Source: Rossellomorea sp. SC111
GTDB lineage: Bacteria > Bacillota > Bacilli > Bacillales > Bacillaceae_B
DNA length: 64,000 nt
Direction of reading: 5' to 3'
Assembly: GCF_024733565.1 (NCBI RefSeq)
Contig: NZ_JANIOC010000015.1
Coordinates: forward strand, 1 to 64,000
Shown here: in pieces, positions 17,182 through 26,343 of the stretch
Layout: every line of letters starts with the position of its first letter
Numbering within the stretch: position 1 is the stretch's first letter
Program-made: the position numbers and the translations under genes
The notes under the pieces: model-generated
Told to the model about the DNA's origin: nothing
Seen by the model: the letters and a program-made list of their open reading frames with translations, nothing else
Database searches by the model: none

Positions 17182-19065
17182 ATGAGAAAGGACCATTACA
17201 CGATTGGGATGGCCGGACATATCGATCATGGGAAAACCACTCTCACAAAGGCTCTGACGTCGGTTGACACCGATCGCCTTAAAGAAGAAAAGGAGCGGAA
17301 TATCTCAATTGAACCCGGATTTGCTCCTTTGTATGAGGATGATACGGTTGAGATTTCTGTAGTGGATGTGCCGGGTCATGAGCGCTTCATTCGTCAAATG
17401 ATCGCAGGTATAGCGGGAATCGATCTTGTTGTCTTGACAGTCGCCGCAGATGAAGGAGTAATGCCGCAAACAAAAGAGCATCTTGATATTCTTTCAGTTC
17501 TTGGAATAAGTCAATGCCTTGTCGTCTTGACGAAAATTTCTAAAGTCGAAGAAGATTTAATAGAGATCGCCCGGCAAGAAGTCATTGAAGAATTGAAGGA
17601 CACCGTATTTGAAGGCTCTCTTGTTCTAACGGCAGATGGTTTAACAGGCGAAGGAGTGACGACTCTTAAAGAAACCATCATTTCCTCCTTAAAAAGTCTT
17701 CCCTCAAGGAATACTTCCGGGGAATTTCGATTACCTGTTGATCAGGTCTTTACTGTAAAGGGGCAGGGAACGGTGGTGAGAGGGACGATTTATGAAGGAA
17801 GTCTGGAAACGGGTCAGGATCTGTTCATTCTCCCACTTGGGATACATACGAAAGCGAAACAAATTCAGGTTCACCACCGTAAGGCAGAAAAGGGATTTGC
17901 CGGTCAACGGGCTGCTGTCAATCTCCCCGGAGTGGACTATAAATCCCTTAAACGGGGAAATGTACTTGTCTCGTCCCCTCACCATTTAGTGACGAAGACA
18001 ATTGACGTTTGCCTACATGTGCTACATACTGTCCGACATGATATTAAGCAGAGAATGCGGGTCATGATTCATACAGGAACGTCTGAGGTCATGGGGAAGC
18101 TTGTGCTCTTTGACCGAAATAAAGTGGAAGCAGGCACAGACACGATCCTATGCCAGATTCACCTTGATGAATCCCTAATGGTTAAACGGGGGGATCGTTT
18201 TATTGTCAGGAGACCCTCACCGGTTGAAACCATCGGTGGAGGTTGGATCATTCAGCCAAACGGGGGCAATTACCGGTTTGGAGAAGAAACGATTGGCTAC
18301 CTCAGATCCCTGATTGAAGGAACTCCAGGTGAACGGGCACTAAAAGTACTTGAGCGATATAAATCCCTTGATAGGGAAAGTTTGAAAAAGGAAGGATCCC
18401 TTTCAGTGGGAAATTTGAATGTATTACTTGAGGATGAGGAATGGATTCAACTTTCTGATTTGACTATATCCCATTGTAAGATCTTGAAAGAATGTCGAAA
18501 TGCAATAAAACATTTCCTCTTTACGTTTCATGAGAATTCCCCTTTATTGAAGGGAGCCAATCGTGGAGAATTAAAGCAGCACTTGAATGAATATCCTGGA
18601 AGTCTGATAGATTATGTGTTGGAGCAAGGGGATTGGGTCCATGGAAATGGCCACGTGCGGTTAGGTGACTTCACCCCCCATCTGCCAACTGCATGGGAGA
18701 AACGGTGCATTGAGCTTCTCGATTTACTGGAAATGGACGGTACACAGGTAAGGGACATGGAGGAGTATTTTAAGAAGGTGGGAATACCGGAGAAGTGGCA
18801 TTCTGACTTCACTCGGTTTTTCGTACAGGAAAAGAAAATAGTACCTCTCGACGAAAAGAAAGCTTATTCCATTGGTGTTTTTAACGACGCAATCATTCGC
18901 TTGAGGAAGCATACAGATGCTACATTTCAGGTAGGTGAAGCGAAAGAAGTGCTGGGATTATCCAGAAAATATATGATTCCTTTTTTAGAAAAGCTGGATA
19001 AAGAAGGGTTGACGCTTCGCATAGAAGGTAAACGAAAATGGATTGGCAATATTGATAAAGATTGA
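17182..19065 (+). CDS. selB: Selenocysteine-specific translation elongation factor SelB
   Basis: SelB is a GTPase that delivers Sec-tRNA-Sec to UGA codons followed by a SECIS hairpin. The 627-residue protein has G1 GHIDHGKT (residues 9-16), the switch region RNISIEPGF, G3 DVPGHERF, EF-Tu-like domains 2 and 3, and C-terminal winged-helix repeats that bind SECIS RNA. In the G4 motif the sequence is TKIS where NKxD/TKxD is usual, so the guanine-specifying aspartate is missing. ATG 17182 gives the standard SelB N-terminus; GGTGA is 4-5 bases away. selC is in this window at 5639; selA and selD are not. Confidence 0.95.
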   Translation: MRKDHYTIGMAGHIDHGKTTLTKALTSVDTDRLKEEKERNISIEPGFAPLYEDDTVEISVVDVPGHERFIRQMIAGIAGIDLVVLTVAADEGVMPQTKEHLDILSVLGISQCLVVLTKISKVEEDLIEIARQEVIEELKDTVFEGSLVLTADGLTGEGVTTLKETIISSLKSLPSRNTSGEFRLPVDQVFTVKGQGTVVRGTIYEGSLETGQDLFILPLGIHTKAKQIQVHHRKAEKGFAGQRAAVNLPGVDYKSLKRGNVLVSSPHHLVTKTIDVCLHVLHTVRHDIKQRMRVMIHTGTSEVMGKLVLFDRNKVEAGTDTILCQIHLDESLMVKRGDRFIVRRPSPVETIGGGWIIQPNGGNYRFGEETIGYLRSLIEGTPGERALKVLERYKSLDRESLKKEGSLSVGNLNVLLEDEEWIQLSDLTISHCKILKECRNAIKHFLFTFHENSPLLKGANRGELKQHLNEYPGSLIDYVLEQGDWVHGNGHVRLGDFTPHLPTAWEKRCIELLDLLEMDGTQVRDMEEYFKKVGIPEKWHSDFTRFFVQEKKIVPLDEKKAYSIGVFNDAIIRLRKHTDATFQVGEAKEVLGLSRKYMIPFLEKLDKEGLTLRIEGKRKWIGNIDKD

Positions 19066-19159
19066 ATAGGAAGGAAGTATATTTCGCTTGATCAAAATAA
19101 ATAAAGTACAAATTGCTGCTATTCATTCTGTGGCATAGTAGAAAGTAGGATAGGAAATT

Positions 19160-19711
19160 ATGAAAGAATTATGGAGCGCATTTGGCTGGGTTCTTCCGAT
19201 TATGATCATTGTGACGGTTACCCTTATCTTTGCGATCTCCTTTTGGAAGAAAAAAAGGGGGAAGGGCAGGTGGCTGAACTTACTTCCTGTATTATTTACG
19301 TGTATTTCAATTGGCGGCATCTGTTTGATTACCTTGACTCCCCTGGAAAACGTTTCAGAGGGTTCTGTGAATTTCGATCCTTTCTCCAATTTGAAGTTAA
19401 ATTTATTGTATCGTAATCATTTGGATGTGCCGATCCGTAATCTCCTTGCCAATATAATATTGTTTATTCCTTTCACCTTTTTTCTCGCATGGTGGATGAG
19501 ACATTCGAAACAATTGATATTGATGGTCACATTTCTTGGAGGGATCTTTTCATTTGGAATTGAGTTTGCTCAATACTACTTGGCTTTGGGAAGAGCAACG
19601 GATATTGATGATTGGATGATGAATACAATGGGATCGTTCATGGGTGGTATTTTATTCGTCACCGCTCGCTATATCTATACATTGTTGAAAATCAATAAGA
19701 AAATCAAGTAA
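19160..19711 (+). CDS. VanZ family membrane protein
   Basis: A 183-residue protein with about five membrane segments and the VanZ-family pattern: LTPLENVS near residue 62, RNLLANIILFIPF near 99 and the acidic RATDIDDWMMNTMG near 150 in a loop before the last helix. VanZ itself gives low-level teicoplanin resistance, but most Bacillus members have no known role. AGGA precedes the ATG. It follows selB by 94 bases; no link to selenium is implied. Confidence 0.85.
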   Translation: MKELWSAFGWVLPIMIIVTVTLIFAISFWKKKRGKGRWLNLLPVLFTCISIGGICLITLTPLENVSEGSVNFDPFSNLKLNLLYRNHLDVPIRNLLANIILFIPFTFFLAWWMRHSKQLILMVTFLGGIFSFGIEFAQYYLALGRATDIDDWMMNTMGSFMGGILFVTARYIYTLLKINKKIK

Positions 19712-19800
19712 GTGGCTGGAATATAACTAATTCCATTTCAAAAGACGAACAATCGCAGCGGAAATCAACCATCACTCACTCCATTTAAAGTAACAATATT

Positions 19801-19896
19801 TTCGTAAACTGATAAATCCGAACGAATTCGATTTTCAAAAAATGAATCTCGAATATCGTTCGGATTTTCTTTTAACTAAATACATTTTTCCCAGCC
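19801..19896 (-). repeat. Dispersed intergenic repeat, copy A (GGCTGGGA family)
   Basis: Read on the minus strand, this stretch starts GGCTGGGAAAAA, continues TTTAGTTAAAAGAAAATCCG and folds into a hairpin (AAATCCGAACGA with TCGTTCGGATTT on the plus strand). A second copy lies at 42193-42290 on the plus strand. The two align over about 95 bases with the stem and the upstream GGCTGGGA box conserved and the loop varied. The T-run beside the stem means it can also act as a terminator. Confidence 0.75.
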
Positions 19897-20002
19897 TTTT
19901 TATTGCTTCTCATTTAGCTTGTTCTTCGATAAACTTTGACAGTGGATGTATAGTCCTTCCCCTTAAACAAAAGCTAACAATACTATGAAAGGGGGGATTC
20001 TC

Positions 20003-21214
20003 TTGTTAAAAAAAGCAATAATAACAATCATGGTCATCACCGGGTTATCCGTGGTATTGATCCTCATCATGCAATGGGATGTAAGACAAGGGGTGAAAAA
20101 CTATACGAGAACCCACCCGATGACAGAAACCCTTTCAAGCAATGCTTCCATTGACATTTTTAATACCGGAAAAAACTTTTATGAAAACCTTTTTCATGAC
20201 ATTGAGACAGCTGAACATTATGTGTGGATACACTTTTTTATTATTCGGGATGACGATGTTTCTCATGAGTTCTTTGATTTACTGATGAAAAAAGCTCAAC
20301 AGGGTGTGGATGTTCGTTTATCTGTAGACTTTATTGGATCGGACATCCATAAGAAGACCATCAAGAAAATGGAAAAGGCAGGAGTAAAGATTGTCAAAAG
20401 TAGACCCATTATTTTCAAGAATGCTTTCTATTCCCTTCACCACCGTAACCATCGCAGACTTATTTCCATAGATGACAACATTGCCTATATTGGAGGATTC
20501 AACATGGGTGATGAGTATCTGGGAAAAGATCCAAAGCTTGGCTACTGGAGGGATTATCATATTCGGTTGGCAGGCGATGCGGGAAAGGAAGTGTATAAAC
20601 AGTTCAAAAGAGATTGGACGGAGGACGGTGGTGAGAAGATAAAGAGTGATCTTCCTCCATACACGTCAACTCGCACTGGAGGGGATATTCATTTCATCTT
20701 CTCCACCGGAAATCCTCTCCTTGAAAGAACCATTGATTGGATTAATGAAGCAGAAAAGAGTGTGACCATCACGACCCCATACTTTATCCCAAATAATAAG
20801 CTTATCTCTGCATTGAAAGAAGCAGTGACGAGAGGGGTCGAGGTGAATATCCTTCTACCCGATAATACGGATGCTTGGTTCACCAAACCTGTCAGCTACC
20901 GGATAGAAAAGAGCCTCTTAGAAGAGGGGGTGAATCTATATCTTTATCAGAAGGGATTTTTTCATGGGAAGGTAATGGTAGTTGATCATGCATGGGCCGA
21001 CGTGGGAACAGCCAATTGGGATCCGCGCAGCTTTTACTTAAATGACGAGAGCAACTGCATCATTCGGGATGAAAAAGTGGCGAGACACTTGGAATCCCTT
21101 ATCGAAAAGGATATGAAGGATAGTGAAAAGCTGACCAGGACAGCTTTTGATGACCTCCCGTTCTGGGAAAAAGCGTTACAAAAGACACCGCGGTGGGTTT
21201 ATTATTACTTTTAG
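20003..21214 (+). CDS. Cardiolipin synthase (phospholipase D family)
   Basis: This membrane-bound phospholipase D family enzyme would join two phosphatidylglycerol molecules to make cardiolipin. The 403-residue protein has one N-terminal membrane helix and two HKD sites. The first is HRRLISID near residue 152, where the catalytic lysine position is Arg, followed by GGFNMG. The second is the canonical HGKVMVVD near residue 314, followed by GTANWD. TTG 20003 follows AAAGGGGGG by 6 bases; ATG 19985 overlaps that site and is unlikely. The single-span form resembles the YwjE/YwiE-type minor synthases. The Arg substitution makes activity less certain. Confidence 0.88.
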   Translation: MLKKAIITIMVITGLSVVLILIMQWDVRQGVKNYTRTHPMTETLSSNASIDIFNTGKNFYENLFHDIETAEHYVWIHFFIIRDDDVSHEFFDLLMKKAQQGVDVRLSVDFIGSDIHKKTIKKMEKAGVKIVKSRPIIFKNAFYSLHHRNHRRLISIDDNIAYIGGFNMGDEYLGKDPKLGYWRDYHIRLAGDAGKEVYKQFKRDWTEDGGEKIKSDLPPYTSTRTGGDIHFIFSTGNPLLERTIDWINEAEKSVTITTPYFIPNNKLISALKEAVTRGVEVNILLPDNTDAWFTKPVSYRIEKSLLEEGVNLYLYQKGFFHGKVMVVDHAWADVGTANWDPRSFYLNDESNCIIRDEKVARHLESLIEKDMKDSEKLTRTAFDDLPFWEKALQKTPRWVYYYF

Positions 21215-21329
21215 TCGCGTCTTCGATTCAACGTGTACGGATGTAAAAATTTTTGTTGAATAAGAAATTATGGTAAAGTGTTTTCATATAGTTTAGATGT
21301 AAACACCTTATTAAAGAAAGGGATTGTCC

Positions 21330-21509
21330 ATGAGCGAGCTCTTGTTTATAGCTTTGTTTGTTCTTTCGTTAATGGCATTTACGTTTTTTAATGTGTCAAA
21401 GAAGAAACATGTTTCAAAGAATCACAGGTCGATAGCAGTCACCATTGTCATCTTCTCTGTGATAGGAATGATGTTGGCGGTCCTTATCTACCTTCCGAAC
21501 GCTTCTTAG
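21330..21509 (+). CDS. Small two-span membrane protein, 59 aa
   Basis: A 59-residue protein with two hydrophobic helices (about 4-20 and 37-56) joined by a strongly basic loop (KKKHVSKNHRS). ATG 21330 is about 7 bases after AAAGGG; an in-frame TTG at 21324 is the longer alternative. It is monocistronic with a terminator. No family is recognised; small hairpin membrane proteins of this layout are common in Bacillaceae. Confidence 0.7.
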   Translation: MSELLFIALFVLSLMAFTFFNVSKKKHVSKNHRSIAVTIVIFSVIGMMLAVLIYLPNAS

Positions 21510-21532
21510 AAAACGGAGAATACTGTAAAAGC

Positions 21533-21568
21533 AAAAGACACAAGAGGAAGGTCTCACGTGTCTTTTTT
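21533..21568 (+). terminator. Rho-independent terminator
   Basis: AAAAGACAC pairs with GTGTCTTTT across a loop, followed by T residues. Confidence 0.75.
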
Positions 21569-21729
21569 TATGACCCTGGATTTGAGAACCCATTTAATCT
21601 TCTTTATAGATTGTTTGCTTCTAAGCGGGCGTGAATTTGGTATGATTAGATATGACTTTATTAAAGCTCGAGGAAAGATCAAATCATCATGGATACTGAC
21701 TGTGCGTATGGAAATAAAGGAGAATCAAG

Positions 21730-22386
21730 ATGAAAGCAGCAATGATTTTTGATATGGATGGTACATTATTTCAAACAAACCGTATACTTGAGGCTTCACT
21801 TCATGATACCTTCCAATTACTTAGGGACGAAGAAATGTGGGAAGGGGATACGCCTCTTGAAACATATAGAGAAATAATGGGAGTCCCTCTTTCGAAAGTG
21901 TGGAAGACTCTATTGCCTCTACATCCCTTTCACATACATGAAAGAGTGAATGAAGTATTTCAGGATAAATTGATTCAAAATATCTTGGGTGGAATGGGTG
22001 CCCTCTATCCCCATACAGAGGACCTCTTAGCCTATTTGTGCAAAAGGGGATTTCCGATTTTTGTGGCAAGTAACGGCTATCCCCGTTATCTGCAGACAAT
22101 CGTGGAGTATTACGCGTTGGATCGATGGATCTTATCCTGCTATAGTATTGAAGAAATTGACTCTGAGGAAAAGGGTGAGTTAATAAGGAAAGTGAAGGAG
22201 GATCATTATCTCAGTCACGGAATTGTGATAGGAGACAGAGGATCGGACTTCAAAGGAGCCAAGGAGAATGAGTTCCTTTCCATCGGATGTGCGTTTGATT
22301 TTTCACAGGAAAATGAATTGCAAGATGCCGATATAGTGGTCGGTGATCTGATAGAAATCAGAGACTACTTGGAGAAAGTGAAATGA
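21730..22386 (+). CDS. HAD superfamily hydrolase (phosphatase)
   Basis: A 218-residue haloacid dehalogenase-type phosphatase. Motif I is FDMDGTLF near residue 7 (nucleophile Asp), motif II is VASNGYP near 115, and motif III/IV is IVIGDRGSDFKGA near 167. A helical cap is inserted after motif I, as in the phosphoglycolate phosphatase-like group. GGAG precedes the ATG. The substrate is unknown. It sits 24 bases before the Nudix gene, so the two are probably an operon of nucleotide or sugar-phosphate housekeeping enzymes. Confidence 0.88.
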   Translation: MKAAMIFDMDGTLFQTNRILEASLHDTFQLLRDEEMWEGDTPLETYREIMGVPLSKVWKTLLPLHPFHIHERVNEVFQDKLIQNILGGMGALYPHTEDLLAYLCKRGFPIFVASNGYPRYLQTIVEYYALDRWILSCYSIEEIDSEEKGELIRKVKEDHYLSHGIVIGDRGSDFKGAKENEFLSIGCAFDFSQENELQDADIVVGDLIEIRDYLEKVK

Positions 22387-22410
22387 AGAAATAAGAACAG
22401 GAGTGATCAG

Positions 22411-23037
22411 GTGGAGCAGGAAAAACTGGCCGTTTTGAATGAATCAGGAGAAAGGATAGGGGTTAGGAGCCGTTCGGAGATCCACGCGAAAGGGTATTGG
22501 CACGAGACCTTTCACTGCTGGTTTGCAGGTTATAATGCCGATTTGAAGGAAAGTTTCATCTATTTTCAATTAAGAAGTGACAATAAGAAGGATTTTCCTG
22601 GACTTTTGGACGTTACTGCCGCCGGACATATCTTGTCGGATGAAAAGATGGAAGACGGGGTGAGGGAAGTCCATGAAGAGCTGGGAATCAACGTCCTGTT
22701 TGAGGAACTGGAGGATCTGGGAATTGTAAAAGGGGAACTCATTCAAGCAGAAATGATAGACAGGGAGCATACAAATGTGTTCCTTTATACGAAGCCGGTC
22801 TCATACGATGAATTTCAGCTTCAGCCGGAGGAAGTAGCAGGGATCTTCCGTTCTACCCTGGCTGATTTCAAATCGTTGATTCAACAAGATAAAGCCGAAA
22901 TCGAATTGGAAGGATTTGTTGTCACCCAAGAAGGGGTTAAGAACCATTTCATTCATAAGGTGGGTTATCATCATTTTGTCCCCCATGCAAGGTCCTACCT
23001 ATTAGAAATCATTGTTCGAATAGAACGGAAAATGTAA
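22411..23037 (+). CDS. Nudix hydrolase
   Basis: A 208-residue Nudix protein of the larger type related to isopentenyl-diphosphate isomerase-like hydrolases. The Nudix box reads GHILSDEKMEDGVREVHEEL, with the essential REVHEEL helix near residues 89-95. It begins with LNESGERIGVRSRSEIHAKG, seen in several cytosolic Nudix proteins. Start is GTG with AGGAG 8 bases upstream. The substrate is likely a nucleoside or isoprenoid diphosphate but cannot be assigned. It probably forms an operon with the upstream HAD gene. Confidence 0.88.
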   Translation: MEQEKLAVLNESGERIGVRSRSEIHAKGYWHETFHCWFAGYNADLKESFIYFQLRSDNKKDFPGLLDVTAAGHILSDEKMEDGVREVHEELGINVLFEELEDLGIVKGELIQAEMIDREHTNVFLYTKPVSYDEFQLQPEEVAGIFRSTLADFKSLIQQDKAEIELEGFVVTQEGVKNHFIHKVGYHHFVPHARSYLLEIIVRIERKM

Positions 23038-23131
23038 GAAAGTAATGCCTCTTTCCCATAGCCAGAATGGATAATTAAGGCTATCATGAATATTTGGTAC
23101 ATACATACTGTGAAAGAGAGTAGGAGAAACA

Positions 23132-23758
23132 TTGAACGGCACAGCGCACATGGCAATTGGAGCAGCAACAGGTTTTATCGTGGCGAACTCATTTGGATCC
23201 GGCCCGGGTGCGACAGCCGCACTTGTAGCAATTGGCGGGGTATCAGGACTCATGCCGGATTTGGATATTGACGGGAAGCTTAGTAACAAAGTTACTTTCT
23301 CCCCCAAAATGATCAGGTCGGTGGCGCAAATCATCGGCTTTCTCATGATGGTGTACAGCTACCTTGAAGGCAGTGGGAAAGAACGGTGGCTTGGGATTGG
23401 CTATGGGGCAGGGATGATGGTTCTCACAAGCTTCATTACCCAGAGAAGGATGCTGATGATTACTGGCATAGGTGTGACGGCATGTGGTTGGCAATTGAAT
23501 GAAATATGGTTATGGCTGCTAGGCATTTATATACTTATTGCTTCATTCGTGTCACATCGCAGTTATACCCACTCCATACTGGGAGTGATATATTATGCCA
23601 TCATCGCTCGTTATCTCGAGTCCTCTATCTTGATTGATGGAGTGTTTGAAGCATGTCTCATCGGATATGCGAGTCATTTGATCGCGGATATGAAGGTTCT
23701 TCCTTTTAATAAGAGAGGCATAAAGCTCTTCCTTCCCCTTTCGTCTAAAGAAATTTAA
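23132..23758 (+). CDS. YdjM-like membrane-bound metal-dependent hydrolase
   Basis: A 208-residue membrane protein of the DUF457/YdjM family. It shows the conserved histidine near the N-terminus (NGTAHMAIGAATG), the acidic metal site LMPDLDID near residue 47, SHRSYTHS near 138 and ASHLIADM near 182. These His and Asp positions form the presumed metal site between membrane helices. Start is TTG with GTAGGAG upstream. The E. coli relative is an SOS-regulated protein; the reaction is unknown. Confidence 0.85.
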   Translation: MNGTAHMAIGAATGFIVANSFGSGPGATAALVAIGGVSGLMPDLDIDGKLSNKVTFSPKMIRSVAQIIGFLMMVYSYLEGSGKERWLGIGYGAGMMVLTSFITQRRMLMITGIGVTACGWQLNEIWLWLLGIYILIASFVSHRSYTHSILGVIYYAIIARYLESSILIDGVFEACLIGYASHLIADMKVLPFNKRGIKLFLPLSSKEI

Positions 23759-23775
23759 AATGTGTTTATTCCTAC

Positions 23776-23804
23776 TTGACCATTATTTTCCTATACATTA
23801 AAAT
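23776..23804 (+). promoter_or_regulatory. Sigma-A promoter of trpS T-box transcript
   Basis: TTGACC and TAAAAT are separated by 17 bases and lie just before the T-box leader. Confidence 0.75.
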
Positions 23805-23814
23805 AATGGAAACA

Positions 23815-24090
23815 CTATAAATGGTTAAGTGCGATGAAGAAGAAGAGTAGACGATTGAAACATTTAAGAGAGCTGGTGGCTGGTGAGAATCAGTATGTGG
23901 AATCGTTGAATGGGCTTTTGAGCATCCAGGCTGAAATGAAGTAGGTTTTGGCGGAAGGTCTCACCGATAAAAGGGACGATGTATCGAAGGCGACTTCTGT
24001 ACAGATGAGTGCGTTTACTAAAGTGTAAGCGAATGAAGGTGGCACCACGGGTTTCCCGTCCTTTTTTAGAGGATGGGAAGCCCTTTTTGT
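23815..24090 (+). promoter_or_regulatory. T-box riboswitch, tryptophan-specific
   Basis: This leader binds uncharged tRNA-Trp and allows read-through when tryptophan charging is low. The T-box core AAGGTGGCACCACGG is at 24036-24050. The terminator GGGTTTCCCGTCC/GGATGGGAAGCCC with a T-run is at 24049-24088. An upstream stem I holds GAGAATCAGTATGTGGAATC, in which TGG is the likely specifier codon. The specifier and the downstream trpS agree. Confidence 0.93.
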
Positions 24091-24126
24091 GTTTTTTATT
24101 ATTTTAAAACGGAGGGTATGATGGGG

Positions 24127-25125
24127 ATGAAAAAACAAGTTCTGACTGGTATCAAACCAACTGGTCGTATACATTTGGGGAATTATATTGGCGCGATTAA
24201 ACCGGCATTGGGATTGGCAGAGAATCAATCTTATAACATTGCATATTTTGTTGCGGATTACCATGGTTTAACAAAAATCCATGATCCACTTGAAATGAAT
24301 GAACTTTCCTACGGAGTGGCTGCAGCGTGGTTAGCTTTAGGGTTGAATCCAGATCGAGCGATTTTTTACCGTCAATCTGATATACCTGAAATCTTTGAAC
24401 TGAGTTGGATCTTATCTTGTTTTGCACCTAAAGGGTTAATGAACCGTGCTCACGCATATAAATCCATGGTGGAAGATAATCAAAATGGTGGCAGAGATCT
24501 GGATTCAGGAGTCAATATGGGAGTATTCACCTACCCGATATTGATGGCAGCGGACATCCTCTTATTTCAAACTGAATTGGTTCCGGTTGGAAAGGATCAA
24601 ATTCAGCATGTTGAAATTGCAAGGGATATAGCAGAAAATTTTAATAAACAATATGGTGAAACGTTTGTTGTTCCAGAATATGTCATACAGGAAGGGACAT
24701 CTGTCCTCCCTGGACTTGATGGACGAAAAATGAGTAAAAGCTATAACAACACAATTCCATTATTCGAGGAACCAAACAAGCTTCGAAAACTAATCAATAA
24801 AATCAAAACGGATTCCTCTCTACCTGAAGAACCAAAGGATCCCGACTCATCTGCCATTTTTTCGTTGTATAAAGAATTCTCATCATCAGAACAAACCGAA
24901 ATCATGAGAAAGAGGCTTCATTCCGGAATTGGCTGGGGCGCCGCAAAAGCAGAATTGTTTTCTGTGATGAACTCGTTTATGAAAGAACCACGTGACAGGT
25001 ACAACGAATTATTAAGTGATACAGAGGCAATGGATCAGATTCTGCAGAATGGTGCCGAAAAGGCAAGAAAAAAAATCATCCCTTTTATGAAAGAAATCAA
25101 ACAAAGGATTGGTTTGTATCATTGA
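24127..25125 (+). CDS. trpS: Tryptophanyl-tRNA synthetase, divergent type
   Basis: This class I synthetase charges tRNA-Trp. The 332-residue protein has the HIGH-equivalent HLGNYIGA near residue 15 and KMSKS in GRKMSKSY near 199. It begins KKQVLTGIKPTGRIHLGNYI, unlike the usual Bacillus TrpS opening (FSGIQPSG), so it looks like a second lineage of TrpRS rather than the standard housekeeping form. ATG 24127 is 10 bases after GGAGGG; ATGs at 24118 and 24121 are too close. It is controlled by the tryptophan T-box upstream. Whether another trpS exists elsewhere in the genome cannot be seen here. Confidence 0.93.
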   Translation: MKKQVLTGIKPTGRIHLGNYIGAIKPALGLAENQSYNIAYFVADYHGLTKIHDPLEMNELSYGVAAAWLALGLNPDRAIFYRQSDIPEIFELSWILSCFAPKGLMNRAHAYKSMVEDNQNGGRDLDSGVNMGVFTYPILMAADILLFQTELVPVGKDQIQHVEIARDIAENFNKQYGETFVVPEYVIQEGTSVLPGLDGRKMSKSYNNTIPLFEEPNKLRKLINKIKTDSSLPEEPKDPDSSAIFSLYKEFSSSEQTEIMRKRLHSGIGWGAAKAELFSVMNSFMKEPRDRYNELLSDTEAMDQILQNGAEKARKKIIPFMKEIKQRIGLYH

Positions 25126-25168
25126 TCAATACACTTGTTATAGAAAATGTATCGAAAGAAAGTATTGA

Positions 25169-25200
25169 AAAAGCCGCATCTATATCAGAATGCGGCTTTC
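25169..25200. terminator. Bidirectional terminator between trpS and alcohol dehydrogenase
   Basis: AAAGCCGCAT pairs with ATGCGGCTTT, with an A-run on the left and T-rich sequence on the right; it serves both convergent genes. Confidence 0.9.
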
Positions 25201-25209
25201 TTCTTCCTT

Positions 25210-26343
25210 TTAAGGTTTGAGGATTACTTTAATATTTCCATCGGACTTCTTATCGAAAATGTCATACCCTTTGGCCGCTTCTTCAATTGAAAAGGTATGG
25301 GTGATGATGTCGGTTGGGTCAAATTGCTTCTCTTCAATCATATCGTATAATTTTGGCATCAAATGAATCACCGGTGCTTGGCCCATTTTAATGGAAACAT
25401 TCCTGCTGAAAAAGTCCCCTAAGGGAAATCGGTTTGCTTCTGTTGCATATACACCCGTCAATTGAACAGTTCCGAACTTCCGGACCGCTTCTGATGCTGT
25501 CTTGATCGGACTTATTGTCCCAAATTGATTATCAAAGTCAGAACCGAACGATTCATTTGGCTGAACGGTCCCATCCATTCCCACACAGTCAATCACAACA
25601 TCAGCACCCCCTTTTGTTTCTTCATGCAGGAGTGACCCGATATCATTATGATTTTGAAAGTTAAATATTTCTGCTTGATTGGTACGTTTTGCATGCGCAA
25701 GTCTATGATCCACCTGGTCTACCGCGATGACTCTTTCGGCGCCTTTCAATTTAGCGAATTTCTGGACCATCAATCCAATTGGACCGCTACCTAACACAAT
25801 GACCGTATCGCCTTTTTTTACACCACTGTTTTCTACGCTCCAGTAAGCAGTCGGTATAACATCGGAAAGGAAGAGAACACTTTCATCCTCCAGCTCACTT
25901 GATTCAGGGACTTTAAATGAGGTGAAGTCTGCATACGGCACCCGCAGATACTCCGCTTGACCACCCGGATACCCGCCATTCATCTCAGTGAATCCGAAAA
26001 GACCGCCAACTTCTCCATGGGGATTGGATTCATCACATTGACTTTCCATTTGGTTCTCACAGAAAAAACATTTCCCACAGCCAATATTAAAAGGGATAAC
26101 GACGCGATCGCCTTTTTTTAGGGTCCTCACTTCCGATCCGACCTCTTCGACGATACCCATCGGTTCATGTCCCACAACGTAATCTTGTTCCGGTTCGATT
26201 CCTCCTTTGTATAAATGTAAATCTGAACCGCAAATTCCGCTTGCAGTAATCCTTACGATGATATCAGTATTTACCTGAATGGCTGGATTCGCTACTTCTT
26301 TCACGACCATCTTTTCTTTTCCTTGGAACGTAACACCCTTCAC
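25210..26343 (-). CDS. Zinc-dependent alcohol/formaldehyde dehydrogenase family protein
   Basis: A 377-residue medium-chain dehydrogenase. The catalytic zinc ligands are visible in SGICGSDLH near residue 36 and GHEPMG near 59. The structural-zinc loop has CGKCFFCENQMESQC near 90. The Rossmann motif is VLGSGPIGLM near 176. It resembles glutathione-independent formaldehyde dehydrogenase-like proteins of Bacillus (YycR type). GTG 26343 gives the typical start KGVTFQGK and is 8 bases from AGGAG; the upstream ATG 26349 and GTG 26352 are too close to the site. The substrate is not determinable. It is monocistronic. Confidence 0.9.
   Translation of the reverse strand: MKGVTFQGKEKMVVKEVANPAIQVNTDIIVRITASGICGSDLHLYKGGIEPEQDYVVGHEPMGIVEEVGSEVRTLKKGDRVVIPFNIGCGKCFFCENQMESQCDESNPHGEVGGLFGFTEMNGGYPGGQAEYLRVPYADFTSFKVPESSELEDESVLFLSDVIPTAYWSVENSGVKKGDTVIVLGSGPIGLMVQKFAKLKGAERVIAVDQVDHRLAHAKRTNQAEIFNFQNHNDIGSLLHEETKGGADVVIDCVGMDGTVQPNESFGSDFDNQFGTISPIKTASEAVRKFGTVQLTGVYATEANRFPLGDFFSRNVSIKMGQAPVIHLMPKLYDMIEEKQFDPTDIITHTFSIEEAAKGYDIFDKKSDGNIKVILKP

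Noticed and set aside
17182..23758. Selenoprotein genes near selB
   Set aside because: No ORF in this stretch is interrupted by an in-frame UGA at a catalytic position with conserved sequence continuing afterwards.
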